Source: Ricinus communis
Lineage: Eukaryota > Streptophyta > Magnoliopsida > Malpighiales > Euphorbiaceae
Assembly (NCBI RefSeq): GCF_019578655.1
Contig: NC_063256.1
Location: 32,040,342-32,104,341 of the forward strand
Direction: 5' to 3'
Length of the DNA: 64,000 nt
Made by a program: the position numbers and the translations under genes. Below the pieces are notes generated by a model. The model searched no databases. It saw only the letters and a list, made by a program, of their open reading frames with translations, and was not told the DNA's origin. Shown piece after piece: positions 22,912-34,488 of this stretch. The first letter of the stretch is position 1, and each line of letters opens with the position of its first letter.

Positions 22912-25880
22912 AAAAATCAAGACAAGAAGGCAATATATTACTTGTATATACTTATGAAAGAAAAGACATTCACTAGCAAACAGCGAAAAGGGGAAAAAAA
23001 GAAGACAAGTGAGAAACATTCACTAAGGCCTTGTTTGCAGTATGTCATTTGAAAGAAGTCAATTAAATTCTTGCAAAATCATGTCACTTTTGGCATGATT
23101 ACGTTTCTTTCGAAGTGCCTTGTTTTATTAGATTGAAAGAAATGAATGTAGCAACTATGATCTTACATTTGTTTCCTGTCGCTTTATATGTTCTATTTTG
23201 CGCTTCTTTGAAGAAGCGATAGACTTAAGGTATTTTTTGTTAAAGTAATTAGGGAAGCGGCAGCCTTTGTTTTCTGACAGGTTTAAAGCGGCAAGTTATG
23301 TTTTATTTGGTATTTTAGGGCAATAAATAACTTGGGTAAAATGGTCTTTTTAAACCTAAGTTTAATTAACTTAATATAAAATGAGGGATTACTTTAACAG
23401 CCGGCAGCCTTTCTTTTCTTTTTTATTCTTTCTTTGACTCTTCGTTTCTACTCTATACTATCTGCTGGAATTCTGCAAAACAGGTATTTTTATATTATTT
23501 CTATCATTAGTTTTAAGTATTAGATTTCTGAATAATTTCCATAGATTTTTTTTAATGTTATATGTTTTATTTTGTCTATATGAAGTGACTTTTTACAAAC
23601 TTTGATTATCACTAGTATTATGCTTGCCAAAGATTTATGTTTCTTGACATATATTTCTAATTTACTTTTTTATTATTTTGTGTCTTGTTTCGTTCAGGCG
23701 AGCGCTTTGCGCTTCAAGGCGATAAGAGGGCATTATCGCCTTGAGTGCGCCTTTCGCTTTTAACTACACTGATGGTATCAGATCATTCAGGTTGCCATGG
23801 ATTCTTTTTACACAATCAGACACAAGAATTAACATATGGGTCTAATGAGAAAAAAACATTCACTACTGAGAAAACCAACAGAGAACCTAGGAATTAACTA
23901 TGGCTAGAATACCCACACATTTAAGGATATCTAAACCTGAACCTGACTAAAAAATACATACCCAAATTCATCCCAAGTCTATTTAAAATTTCCTTTATTA
24001 TCCAAACCCGTCCCAAATCCAAATAGAAATGCACGTATACTACCCAAATCTGCCCAAATCCATTTAATATATAGCTCTTGAAATATATTTTATGGCTATT
24101 TAACTACCCTACCCATTAATTACCTGTTTATGTGAACGTTAGAGTAATTGGATAGATACCCATTTACCGATCATGTTTAAAATAATTGAACTCTAAAATA
24201 AATTAACAAATATTAATGAAAACAAAAAAAAAGAACTACAAATTAAACTAATAAAACAAAAAAATACAAAAGTTAGACTAATCAAATCCGAAATTAAAGT
24301 TCAACATATTAGTACAACTCAAGCACAAAATTCTTCTTATTTAAGATGATGTTCCAAATCATCAAACACATAGTCAGATGCAATATTTAATACTCCTATT
24401 CGTGCATCTTCCAACTAAAAAAAATTAATAAGCATAGAAATAGTAGATCTTAATACATTCATAATATCTGTGTTTTAAATTTTAGAACCTATAGAAAATT
24501 AAAACTCAACAAGTTAAAGCATTTCTGTGTAATCGGTTCAAGTGCCAAAACATTTCTCACTTACAGCTAGTAAGAAATCTAAATCAGAAATTCCACTTGG
24601 TATATTAGAACTATGTTGTTTACCAAGTAAAGACAACTCAGTAATCACCAAAAATGACAGATTGCTAAGGAATACCAATTTCAGAATCTTTAAGAGCTAA
24701 CAAATGTGATAATCAGACAAAGCAAAGACCCTCCCCTTAAACTACTAAATACCTAAGTGTATGAATTCAGAATGACCATAAAAATTGAAAACCAAAATGA
24801 ATATCTTGGAAAGAATCACCCAAATCAGTAGCTGCAATGGACTAACATTATCTACAAAATACTATCTTAAGTAGGTAAAATTGTTTACTAGTGAGCACAG
24901 CACCAACACCCTACATTGATGCAGAAAACTCAACTAGCCAATGTATCTAATAATTAGAAAGAACTTCCACTAAGAAGTGATAAACTTGAATAATTTCACA
25001 GGATGAACTTCTAAATTAACTTAGTGCATAATTAATTAATGGCAGGAGGGCGAAATGAAGGATACCAATCGCAAAATAAAAGGGTTTTCAGGTTTTCTGT
25101 GGCTAATTTAAGTGTCCAGAAATAGAGAATTTTTCTAACTAAACCATAGTGAAATGAATCTAAAGAACAGAATTTGTGCAACAGGATAGAGTGACGGTGC
25201 TTAATTGAATTTCAGCAACTATGTGCTTTCTAAACTTGAGAAACTGAGTAAGTAAAATTCAACACACTGAAAGACAGTAGCAATAAGAGAGAAAGAAGTT
25301 ACCGCATCAAGAACAACGAGGATAGAAGAGAGGGATTGGTAGGAGCAGAAGCAACAATTACAGCTGTGGATGGGAGCGGCGATCACAACAAGCACAAGGA
25401 TTAGCGATCACGACGGCAGCAACGAAAAGTTAATGGGGTTGAAAAGAAATGAGTGGATGACTGCCACAAGTTAGACGGCAATCGAGGCGGCGGGTAGTTC
25501 TTGACAAAATGGGCACTGATTTGCAGTCTGTCATCCTTCGGTTGATTAGGATATAGACGCAAGAAAAGAAAGACAGCCAAAAATGACCAAAACGACAACA
25601 TAAGAAATTTACAGTCAACAAACCAAATTTTCTTGCATCTAAAAATATAATGCAATTCGGCCAAAGATATAAAAATGAAAAGGCATCTTATGTGCTAAGA
25701 TAGCCGGAATTAAATTATAAGAATTTTTTAAAAAAAAGCTCTTTTGAATCTAATATGAGACGCATAAACCATGGCTACTGTCTTCAATGAAATCAATCAA
25801 AGAAAATAGAATTGGAGGAAACCCATCAAAATAAAGAGGCAATGAACACAAAGTAAAATCAAAAGAATACTCAAGTACCT
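22912..25880 (-). other. non-coding stretch, probable 5'-UTR intron of mL59-like gene
   Basis: No supported coding region lies between the mL59-like ATG and the CT-rich stretches near 25.3-26.0 kb. It contains a GC-rich hairpin at 23709-23750 and text such as AAGGCCTTGTTTG (about 23027) often seen at plant MITE ends, so transposon debris is likely. The acceptor near 22910 and a possible donor (TTTTTTCAG|GTACTTGAG near 25880 on the minus strand) would make one long intron. This is inference without transcript support. Confidence 0.35.
23709..23750. repeat. GC-rich hairpin
   Basis: GCGCTTCAAGGCGATAA is followed after 7 bases by TTATCGCCTTGAGTGCGC, which pair over 16-17 positions with two mismatches. 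It stands out from AT-rich flanks. The flanking phrases (AGGCGAGCGCTTTGCGC and GTGCGCCTTTCGC) are of a kind repeated in plant genomes, so this is probably the core of a small non-autonomous transposon. Confidence 0.7.
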
Positions 25881-26049
25881 GAAAAAAGAAGAAAACTCAG
25901 TAGAGTGGTAGAATACAGCGAGCAGCAGGTTTGAAGAAGAAGAAGAGATGCCTCCGTCGCTCGAGGTAAGAGGAGAAGAAGAAGGAAGACTGCGTCACGG
26001 CGAGGTTAGAGACTTAGAGGGCGATGGACGCTTTATTGAAAATAAAATT

Positions 26050-28050
26050 AGGGTTTCTGTCACGTGTGTTATTTGTTTTAATGACTTGCATTAAAACTTT
26101 TTAATCAACAGTTTAAATTTTCATTAAAACAACATCATTTTTTTAACATTATTAATATTTTTATTTTTCAAGTAATTTAAAGTTAAATTTTATGTTATAA
26201 AGTGAAAATGAAACTACAGATAAAAATTTGATCCATATATATAAAAAATGATAAAATATGAGTGCTACTTAGTGTATTAGTTTAATAGTAAAGATGATAT
26301 TATTCAGAAAATAAAGTTTAAAATTTAAACTCTACTAAATAAAATAAATAAATAAATAAATAAGTAACTATATATTTAATTCAATTATATTCTTTATATT
26401 TTAATATTGTGTGAATAAGTTATTAGTATATTTTGATATTCCATAGTTAGTATCATAATATTTAATGGACTAATACTTTTCATTTGTGATGATTGATAAA
26501 CACAATGTTAATATCATTAAAAGAAATTAATTAAGAATATTTTATTAATTAATTAAAAAATATATTTATTAATAAAATTAATTTTATAAATCTGATTAAT
26601 ACTAATTTAGAATTATATTAATAATATTAAATATTTATATTTTTTATTTTTTAAAATTTATAAAATTTATTTATAAATTTAAAGTTTATGTACTTAGGGC
26701 TGGTTACAGTTTAGGAACGGTTCAATAGAAATTGGAACTGGACTAGAACTACCTCTTAGACAGTTCAAGGTCGGTTTGGGAGGTCTTAATTTTCTTGAAC
26801 TTAATTAAAGTTCCTATATATCTTCTTAATTTTCTTGAACTTAATTAAGGTTCCTCTTAAACTACCTCTTGAACTTAATTTTCTTACCAATAATTAAGGT
26901 TCCTATATATCTTCTTTAGATTTAGAGTAATCAAAACCACACAGTTATTTTATCTATTTTAAAAACTTATTTACCCTCTTAATCACTTCCTACGCCGGAA
27001 GTAGAACTCTCTTCGCTTGTGTGGTTCTTCCTTTATAAATATTATTATTTATTATTATTAACTTTTTATTCATTATCATTTTTCATTCGTCAAATATTTT
27101 TAATATTATTTATGTTATTATAATTATTATATGTATTACTATTGATATTTAAAAAAAGTTAATTTTATTTTTAATTGAAATAATAAATTAAGTTATAATA
27201 TAATATAATAAATATTCTTACTATTTATTGTTATTAATTCTTTTTCAAATGGAGGGTTTAGGACCGGAACTGCCGGTTGCAGATCTAGTAACTGTTAAAT
27301 TGGTATATGGACCAATTTTAGTCAATATTTAATTGGTTCGTGGCCTGATTTATATATGCTTTGACGAAAAGTAAAAATTAATTTAAAAATTCTATATAAT
27401 CAAATTTACAATAAAAATCGAATTTCTTAATTGAAATCAACCAAACGAATTTCTTAATTGAAATCAACCAAATATATTATTATTTCAGAGAATAAAACAA
27501 ATTTCTTAATTGAAATCAACCAAACATATGAATTTCTTAGTGGACTTCAACCAAACATAGTATTAATACCAAAAATAATTTCTTTTAAAATTTATTATAA
27601 ATAAAGGATGATCTCCTAAAACTTGGAACTTTATTAAAAAATTGAACCGAAACTGGTCCCTTTGGTATAAGCAGTTCCGGTCTGATATTCGCGGGTTCCC
27701 AAGCGGAACTGTGTTGAGAACTGGCCGCCCGTGACCGGGTCTAGACACAACCCATTTGCCATCAATTGCAATAGAATGTCTTACAAATTTATTTGGACTA
27801 ATATTAAGTATCCAAATTCAAGTATTCAATGATAGTGGAAAACATACATACCCGTTAATTTATGAAATGTTACACCATCTAACTTATGAAACTGTTACCT
27901 TCAGAAGGTTACAAAGTTAAAGTCAGCCTCTCATGTGCAAAAGAACCAGAAGACATGTCATGTGCATAGAATTTGGTTGAACATGGAAAACAAACAGAAA
28001 GCACTGATATATAGAGAGAGAAGAGAGTGACTGAACTAAATTGATGCACT
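26050..28050. other. intergenic DNA with a possible degenerate hAT-like element
   Basis: No genes were seen. Between about 26697 (AGGGCTGGTTACAG, GGAACGGTTC) and 27745 (GGCCGCCCGTGACCGGG) there are GC-rich subterminal blocks around an AT-rich centre, with GGTTCC/GGAACC-type motifs near both ends, reminiscent of non-autonomous hAT elements. Short tandem repeats lie at about 26786-26915 and 27418-27545. There is no transposase and the boundaries are unproven. Confidence 0.3.
27418..27545. repeat. short tandem repeat array
   Basis: The phrase GAATTTCTTAATTGAAATCAACCAAAC and variants appear four times. Copies 1 and 2 are adjacent, copy 3 follows an unrelated insert, and copy 4 has diverged. It lies within the possible hAT-like block. 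Confidence 0.75.
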
Positions 28051-28059
28051 GACTGCACT

Positions 28060-28065
28060 TTTATT
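28060..28065 (-). terminator. candidate poly(A) signal of DMS3
   Basis: AATAAA on the minus strand lies about 260 bp beyond the inferred DMS3 stop codon, a reasonable 3' UTR length. It was chosen by motif and position only. Confidence 0.35.
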
Positions 28066-28323
28066 TTTCCTTAGTACAAAAATTTGTCCTCAATGGACAA
28101 CTAGGTACCAGAACTTTTCCCCACAAGCATACAGACCACTTCTGCTTCAGGATACTTGACCTAACAGAATGAACTCGCTCTTGGTAACTGAGAAATGCAC
28201 GCTGATACATACCCAGATAGGTAGGAAAACAGTTAAGAGAAAAGCTCTAATATACGTTGATGGTGTCGGCAAGTCATTCAAGTTCCTATTCTCTTTACGG
28301 GTAGAATTTCTTCCACCTAATTA

Positions 28324-31300
28324 TCATCTTGGTCCTGCCTGTATCTGAAGCTGCCATTGTACCAAGACATAAATGAGAAACCTTTTAGTTACAGCCACTG
28401 AAAAATGCACCAACTATATGATCGGAAAGAATAATTTCTCACAATTCAACAGTTAAAATAATCATCTTGGAAAATTTGCAACTTTTGAGTAGGTAAGAGT
28501 GTATAACCCCAAATAAGTTTCTAACCTTTCCCTCGTCTAAAAGACCCTCAGTTTTAAACACTAACATGTCGGGAAAGCTCAGCAATTCATTCAACTCTAC
28601 GCATTAAGACAGCTAGCATTCCAATTGAAGGTAGCATGTAGATGTGCATTCACTATGCCACTTTATTATGAAAATTGAAGTATAAGTTTCTGCTTGGTGT
28701 AGGCTAACTTCAGTAGCATGACAGAGATTTTCTCAGGGTAAATTTTTTTATTAGTGATAATTACGATGTAATCAAGGCAATAAATGCACGCCAAAATAAT
28801 TCAAGGGAATACCTGGGTTGCATATGCTGAGCTTTCAGCCAGGAACTTAACAAACTCTTCCTTCTTCCTCTCAAAATTGTATTTTGCAGAATTCCACAGT
28901 GCTTGTTCTCGCTTAATATCCTCTGTAATTTTGTCCTTTTTCCATGTCATCTCCTTGAGCTGCTTCTCAGTTTCAAGGTGGTTGTCAGGTGGATTCAATG
29001 AAGGTTTAGGGAATTGTACATCCACATTATTCCTACAAATCATACAATTTCCAGAACAAAGATAAAGATAAAATAAAACATATATGTTTATCCACTTGCA
29101 AGATGCAAGGATAAGCATTTAACATACCATATTATAAAAAATATATAAATTGCTTATATGGATCTATATAAATCAAGAAACATGTGCATGCTGGTATCTC
29201 TGAATATCATGAGTTAACCTTTAGAAGATGACGGATTTGCCAGAAAGTCTAGCAGTTGTAAAAAAGCATAGTTGAACTAATATGGACACAAATGATAATC
29301 TATAGTGACAGAAAAATCCTTTCATCAGGCATTTCAATTACATGAAAATCAAAACATATCTCAACATACAAACTCGAATTAAAGATAAGATGCATTATGA
29401 AACTCAATATCATATGTAATTGAAAACGAAATGTCATTCGATTGCAAAAACAAAGCTGCTTACGGATTTCCCAGGGAAAAAAAACCAGTAGCCTTAATTA
29501 TTCCTCCATCCATTGAAATGGCTCCATCACTTATGCAAGGAAGAGCTAGTAACATGTCCTCCCTTCTTTTATAAACTTGCAGACGAGAGAAGAGGTTATA
29601 GAATAGAGTCTCTCTGAGACCATATCCACTGGATGTGACATACAACAAGTTTGTACAATCCAAATCGATCATATTTACAGCAAAGCCAATAAATCCAGGT
29701 GGGCACTCCCCATTGGACAATTTTGGCTTTAGAAGATCAAGCCTCCTTTGTGGGTCATCAGCCAAAAATTCGCCACAGTAAGGTCTACAAAAGATAAAAG
29801 AGCTATTTTTGGAAATTTTAAACATTAAAATGCTGAATTTCAAAAGATAATATAAGAGATTCATGCCTTAAATCTTCAAGACAAATTACAAGAAATCGAC
29901 CATCAAGAACCCTCCCAATAGAGGCACCTAGGCCATGAAGACCAGAGCCATTATTTATGTGGCCTTCTGTGTCATAGGTTTCGAGAGCTCTAATGTCTTC
30001 ATAAGTCCTGCAAACAATTGCTAGCATAGACTCTATTCCCAAGTACTCTGCAAAAAGCCTGCAATCAAGAAGCAAAAAGGTAAAGAACATCAAGAATGGT
30101 GCAGGGTTACCAATGAAATTATCAAACAGGCCAGACAGTAAGGAAGTAATATCATTTATTTATATGAAAACTAGTCAGCCATCTCATGGACTTGTGGATC
30201 ACTTAACTCCACCATCTTTATATGAGATGAGGCGCAAATAGTTATATCAGCAATGAATTCAGCTGACTCTATCTTTTATTTGAAAATACTCTGTCTATTT
30301 TATTAGACAAGACATCACACAGTAAACACCCGATATAAGGTCATAGTCCATGCAAATCTGCAGCTCATTAAATATTGATAACAGGTAACATGTAAATTCC
30401 AACTGACCTGCTAAGATTATCATCTTCTACTCTGCCAAGAGTAGCAACAATACCAAGCACACCCTTGGTGCATGAAAGATTAGAAGCATGAGTGCCATGA
30501 CGCATTCTCAGCTGGCACAGAATGCCTGCAGCAGACTTCTCGTGCCGTAGAACCTGTTCTGTTATATCCTCCTCGCTCTGATTGGAGTTGTGAGCATTTT
30601 CAGTATTAGGCGGAGTTGTGGCATGATACTTACCAAGAATAACTGAGAGAAGATTGTCAGTGAAAAAAAATTGCAGGTATGAGAAGAGATGAAACTCATC
30701 ATGTATGATAACCAACAGGCAATATTCAAAATGTTTTACAATTCTAAATTGAAAATACTTCTTGTTCCATATTGAGCAGCCTTGATCTTATTGACCAAAA
30801 AAAACCCTGACTTGAACTTGAGATCATGCTAAGTGCTACTTCTACGCACATGATTTCGAGTTTATATCTGGCAGAACTTCCATGACCAAATACAATATAG
30901 GACGTCATTAATTTAAAAGACTGAAAAGGCCGCGTTAATTGGATCCTAACCAATTGCATGCTGCCTGGAGAACCACTTATTGCTGACCAAAAATTGCAAG
31001 CAGGCGACACTGAATCTAATAGCCTAGCTAGTTGATTGCATTTGAAGGTTGAATGCAATGCATCATATATTGACAATCTACATGTAACCCTGGATATACT
31101 TTCACAGTTTCACCCACATCAATGGCATATTGCACACTTCTCATTAGCTATGTAAAGTTCTAGACTGATTTATCTTCCATGATGGAAAAGAAAGGAAATA
31201 AACATACCTTGCAAATCAAGAATGGCATCTTCTAATTTGTTTCTCTGGCTTTTCAGTAATTTCACATTATCCTCATGCTGCTTGATTTTAAGTCCTATCA

Positions 31301-32511
31301 TGTGCAAATTATCTTGAAGTTTCTGCACAGGTTATATCATTCCGAAGTTAGTATGTTTACCTATTTCCTGTCAAATTACAGAGAGAAATTCAAATTTCAA
31401 ATTTCAAAATTCACATTTTTAAGACATTTTTACCTCCATATAACCATAAGAATTTAAATAAGAAAATAAATAACACATACAGCAGACAGAACTGCAAAGC
31501 TGATGTGTGCAGTACCTTAGAACTGTAGATAATGGATTGTGCCTGAATAAATCCACCATTTTGCACTTCGTCCCTAGGAACAATACTAGTTTCTTTCTCA
31601 TCCACTTGTATCACTATTGAAGAATCCTACAAGCATAATCTCTTATAAAGAATTGAAAGCTAAAACAAGAAAAATTACCTTAAATTTGCAGATATTGTTT
31701 CAATCAAACCATAGAATCTAGTGCACCATTGTATCCCGAAAACAATAATAATACTAAATGAAAATAAAAACAAAGAATTAAAATTCTTTGAAGCTAAATT
31801 TATTTTCTTTCCAATCTCATGCCATCTTTAGTCTTAGTTTAATTTTCTTTGACAACAAGAATGAGAGAATATAGATTGTGTCCACTCAGCTGCAGATTCT
31901 TAATTATATAGGGAGTAACTACCGAGAACGTGTCTGACTCAAAACTACAATTCCCAACTTTTATAATGCCTTAAATACCATATTCATAGAAAAAGGCTAT
32001 TTGACAGAAAATATCAATATAATTGACCACTCAAAACCAACAGTGATTGCGAAAAAGTTCCATTAGAACACATATAAGAAGTAACAAACTAATTTAAGCA
32101 TTACGAAATTAAGGAAATACAAGTGATTTCACACCATTAAAAAATAAACCTTAATTCATAAGCATTACCAAAATTACCCAATTTACTAAACAATCAATAA
32201 ATGTTTCTTAAAGTCCTATAAGGCAAATTCGAGCTTTCAACTAGCTAAAGAATAGTAAAAGAAAAGCATGCATGTGAAACCCTAACACTCCATTTGGTTT
32301 CCAAGAAAATGTGGGAAAGAAAAGAAAAGGTAGAAAAATTTAAAGCGAGAAATTCAGTTCTAAACAGTAAAGAATCACCCAAAATCCAGCTGATTCTTTC
32401 TCCTATTCTTGACAAGGTTTTCTTGGAAACCAAACAGAAATTAGGAAAAAAGAAAAACCAATTAAAGAGACTCCAAACCTGGTGGTGGTGATGGTGGTTG
32501 GGTTGAAACAT
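28324..32511 (-). CDS. DMS3: DMS3, SMC-hinge protein of RNA-directed DNA methylation
   Basis: Eight coding exons on the minus strand, in transcript order: 32511-32479, 31626-31516, 31322-31208, 30642-30408, 30058-29867, 29784-29464, 29032-28813, 28350-28324. They join without a frame break into 417 codons plus TGA, close to the Arabidopsis protein (about 420). Residues 49-87 form a coiled coil ([20 protein letters not shown]). The GMI1/SMC-type hinge runs from about 125 to 340 and includes [19 protein letters not shown] and [21 protein letters not shown] second charged helix (about 345-405, [10 protein letters not shown]) follows. In Arabidopsis DMS3 has no ATPase head; it joins DRD1 and RDM1 in the DDR complex that brings RNA polymerase V to chromatin. 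All introns are GT-AG except that after 29867, which has a GC donor (AAG|GCATGA). The N-terminus (five histidines) differs from Arabidopsis, and the ATG is the only sensible one before the first donor. Frame and motif agreement make this a strong call. Confidence 0.93.
29785..29866 (-). other. GC-AG intron in DMS3
   Basis: Frame continuity and conservation (LEDLR joined to PYCGEF) require the donor to be AAG|GCATGA, followed 82 bp later by acceptor TTTTGTAG. GC donors are a minor class, roughly one per cent of plant introns, usually with an otherwise strong donor context as here. No GT alternative nearby keeps the frame. Confidence 0.85.
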
Positions 32512-33880
32512 TGTTGTTGGAGAAGCAACAGAGAGAGATTTTGACTAAAAAACTATTATTATGTCACTATTTTTTCAAAATTTTTTAATTTAAATTTTTA
32601 TCCGATTTTCAAATCTTGGGCTTCTGTGCGTGTGTTTGGCTGATGTGATGTATAATGGGCTTTTGGAGGCCGACCTGAAATGGCAATGAGCGAATCGAGG
32701 TGGGTTTGACCCCATATCTGCCCCGTCAAGTGCTGTCGGATCGAGCACGTAATATAAGAAAAAATTAAAGAGAAATTAGGCGATATACTATATTTATTTT
32801 ATATATTTTATATATTAAAAAATATTTTTATTAATTTTTAAATTTGATTATTTAATATTTTAACTATTATTGAGTATAATTGAAGAAAATAAACTTATAA
32901 AAAATAAATATAAAAATAGTTCGGATATAATTCGGGGTGAGAATGGAACAAAGTGGCTTAAACTCGTTCCGGCCCTATCACTAGTAGCAGAGTGAAGGAA
33001 TAAATTGGATTACGAGTATACTTATGGATCTGGAGCAAATTGCCATCTCTAGAGGTGGTTTGTGTTGGAACATCCTAATAATACTTTATACGACTCATTA
33101 TTAAATTAAATAATTAATTTTCTGTTTTAATTTGTCTAAATGTATTATATCTCAGTAATGCTCTTAGTTTTATTTTTTAATTAATTTTTTATTAATAAAA
33201 TAAAAAGATAAGTAAAGAGAGAGAATGTGATTGTTAAAAAAAAAGATAAAGAAAATAGAAAAGAGGAATAATAAAATATACTTACTAGCCGTTTTCTCCC
33301 TCTTTAAATTAAACAGAAAAAATGTGGCTCTTAAATTATTTTTAAAAAAAATAAATTAATTTTTTTAAAAGCTTAATTTTTATATATATTTCTTATAATA
33401 TAAATAATAATAATTTAATAATTTGTTCAAATTAAAAACTGTGTATTAGTGATGAGTTTCTCCCTGACCTATAAAACAGAATCATAAGATTGAATTGGAT
33501 TCTTTTCTTTTTTTTCTTCTTGAAAAACAAATATTATTTCTTAATTTTAATATTATTTTACAAAAATATAATTTGATAAAATACATTTAGAGTTTTGGTG
33601 GTTAAAATTGTATTTTCAAAACGCCTCCTTATGTATTTCCTCTTAATGTGCTTGGATGTTCTTTATTTGCCATAAATCTGTTTAAAATTTGAAATTTTAG
33701 TATTTTTATTCATAGATTTATTTTTTTGAAAATAATCTGTTTAAGAAACAAGAGTTTGATTCTTTTTTTCCTTTTTGTTTAAATAGATTTGTTTGAAAAA
33801 AAATAGAACTTTGATGTTTGCAGTCAATAGTTATGAAGCAATGGGATGTCCAATCTAGTATGTTAACCCTTAATTCCATG
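32512..33880. other. intergenic DNA upstream of DMS3
   Basis: This holds the DMS3 5' leader and presumably its promoter on the left (32512-32650), then AT-rich DNA. I searched it by eye on the plus strand for a missing 5' exon (WRC zinc domain) of the downstream KDM3-type gene and did not find one. Confidence 0.5.
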
Positions 33881-33889
33881 TTTATACTT

Positions 33890-34488
33890 AGAACATAATT
33901 GGTTAAGGATCCTACATTATAGAGCTCTACATGTCGTTTATGCTAGCACAACTCTTTTGTCTTTATTTATGTCACTATTGGTTAGTTTTTATTATTTGTG
34001 TAAATCATGGGCAACATATTTCATGTTGATTCTTTCCATTTGTATCCCTACACGTGTACAGTTAGGATGAGCTCAATAATTAGGGCTTCTTGTATTGATG
34101 ATAATATATAAATGAAGTATTCTTCTCAGTCATATTGACCTGAGTCTCCTCCTATATTTTCTCTTATTTCTTTAAAAGTTGTCGATAGTTATAGCTATCT
34201 CAAGCATTCCTTCAACCGAACTCAATTCAAAAAAGAATGATTCAACAAAGAAAATGAGAGTGCTACTATCATAAAGAACATTTCTTCTGATCTCACAAAT
34301 CTGTCAAAAACCAACAACTCATATGGAAACTCACTTGTCTCATATTGCTCATTGAAGCTAAATTAAGAAAATTACTTACTATGGAAGAACTTAGTACTAC
34401 CAGTCATAAGAGGAAGGATTCACAACAAGAGTAAGGAAATGTTCTATTGAGTTTACTCCAAGTTTTAAAGAAGAACGTGAAGTCATCG
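33890..34488 (+). pseudogene. Copia element remnant: probable LTR end and gag start
   Basis: A stretch like the end of a Copia LTR (ATATATAAATGAAGTATTCTTCTCAG near 34105) is followed by a leader. A broken gag-like frame then reads NNSYGNSLVS near 34310 and KCSIEFTPSFKEEREV just before 34488. The gag continues at 36719 after the LTR copy B insertion, and the frame is open across that join. The LTR identity is tentative; the gag link is good. Confidence 0.55.

Noticed and set aside
25401..25664. 87-codon minus-strand open frame
   Set aside because: Composition and sequence look like untranslated leader or random frame; a competing overlapping frame exists, no family is recognised and there is no start context. 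It is better treated as possible 5' UTR of the mL59-like gene.
32245..32511. 88-codon reading through DMS3 exon 1 into the intron
   Set aside because: Only the first 11 codons are coding; the donor after HHHHHQ joins in frame to the conserved exon at 31626.
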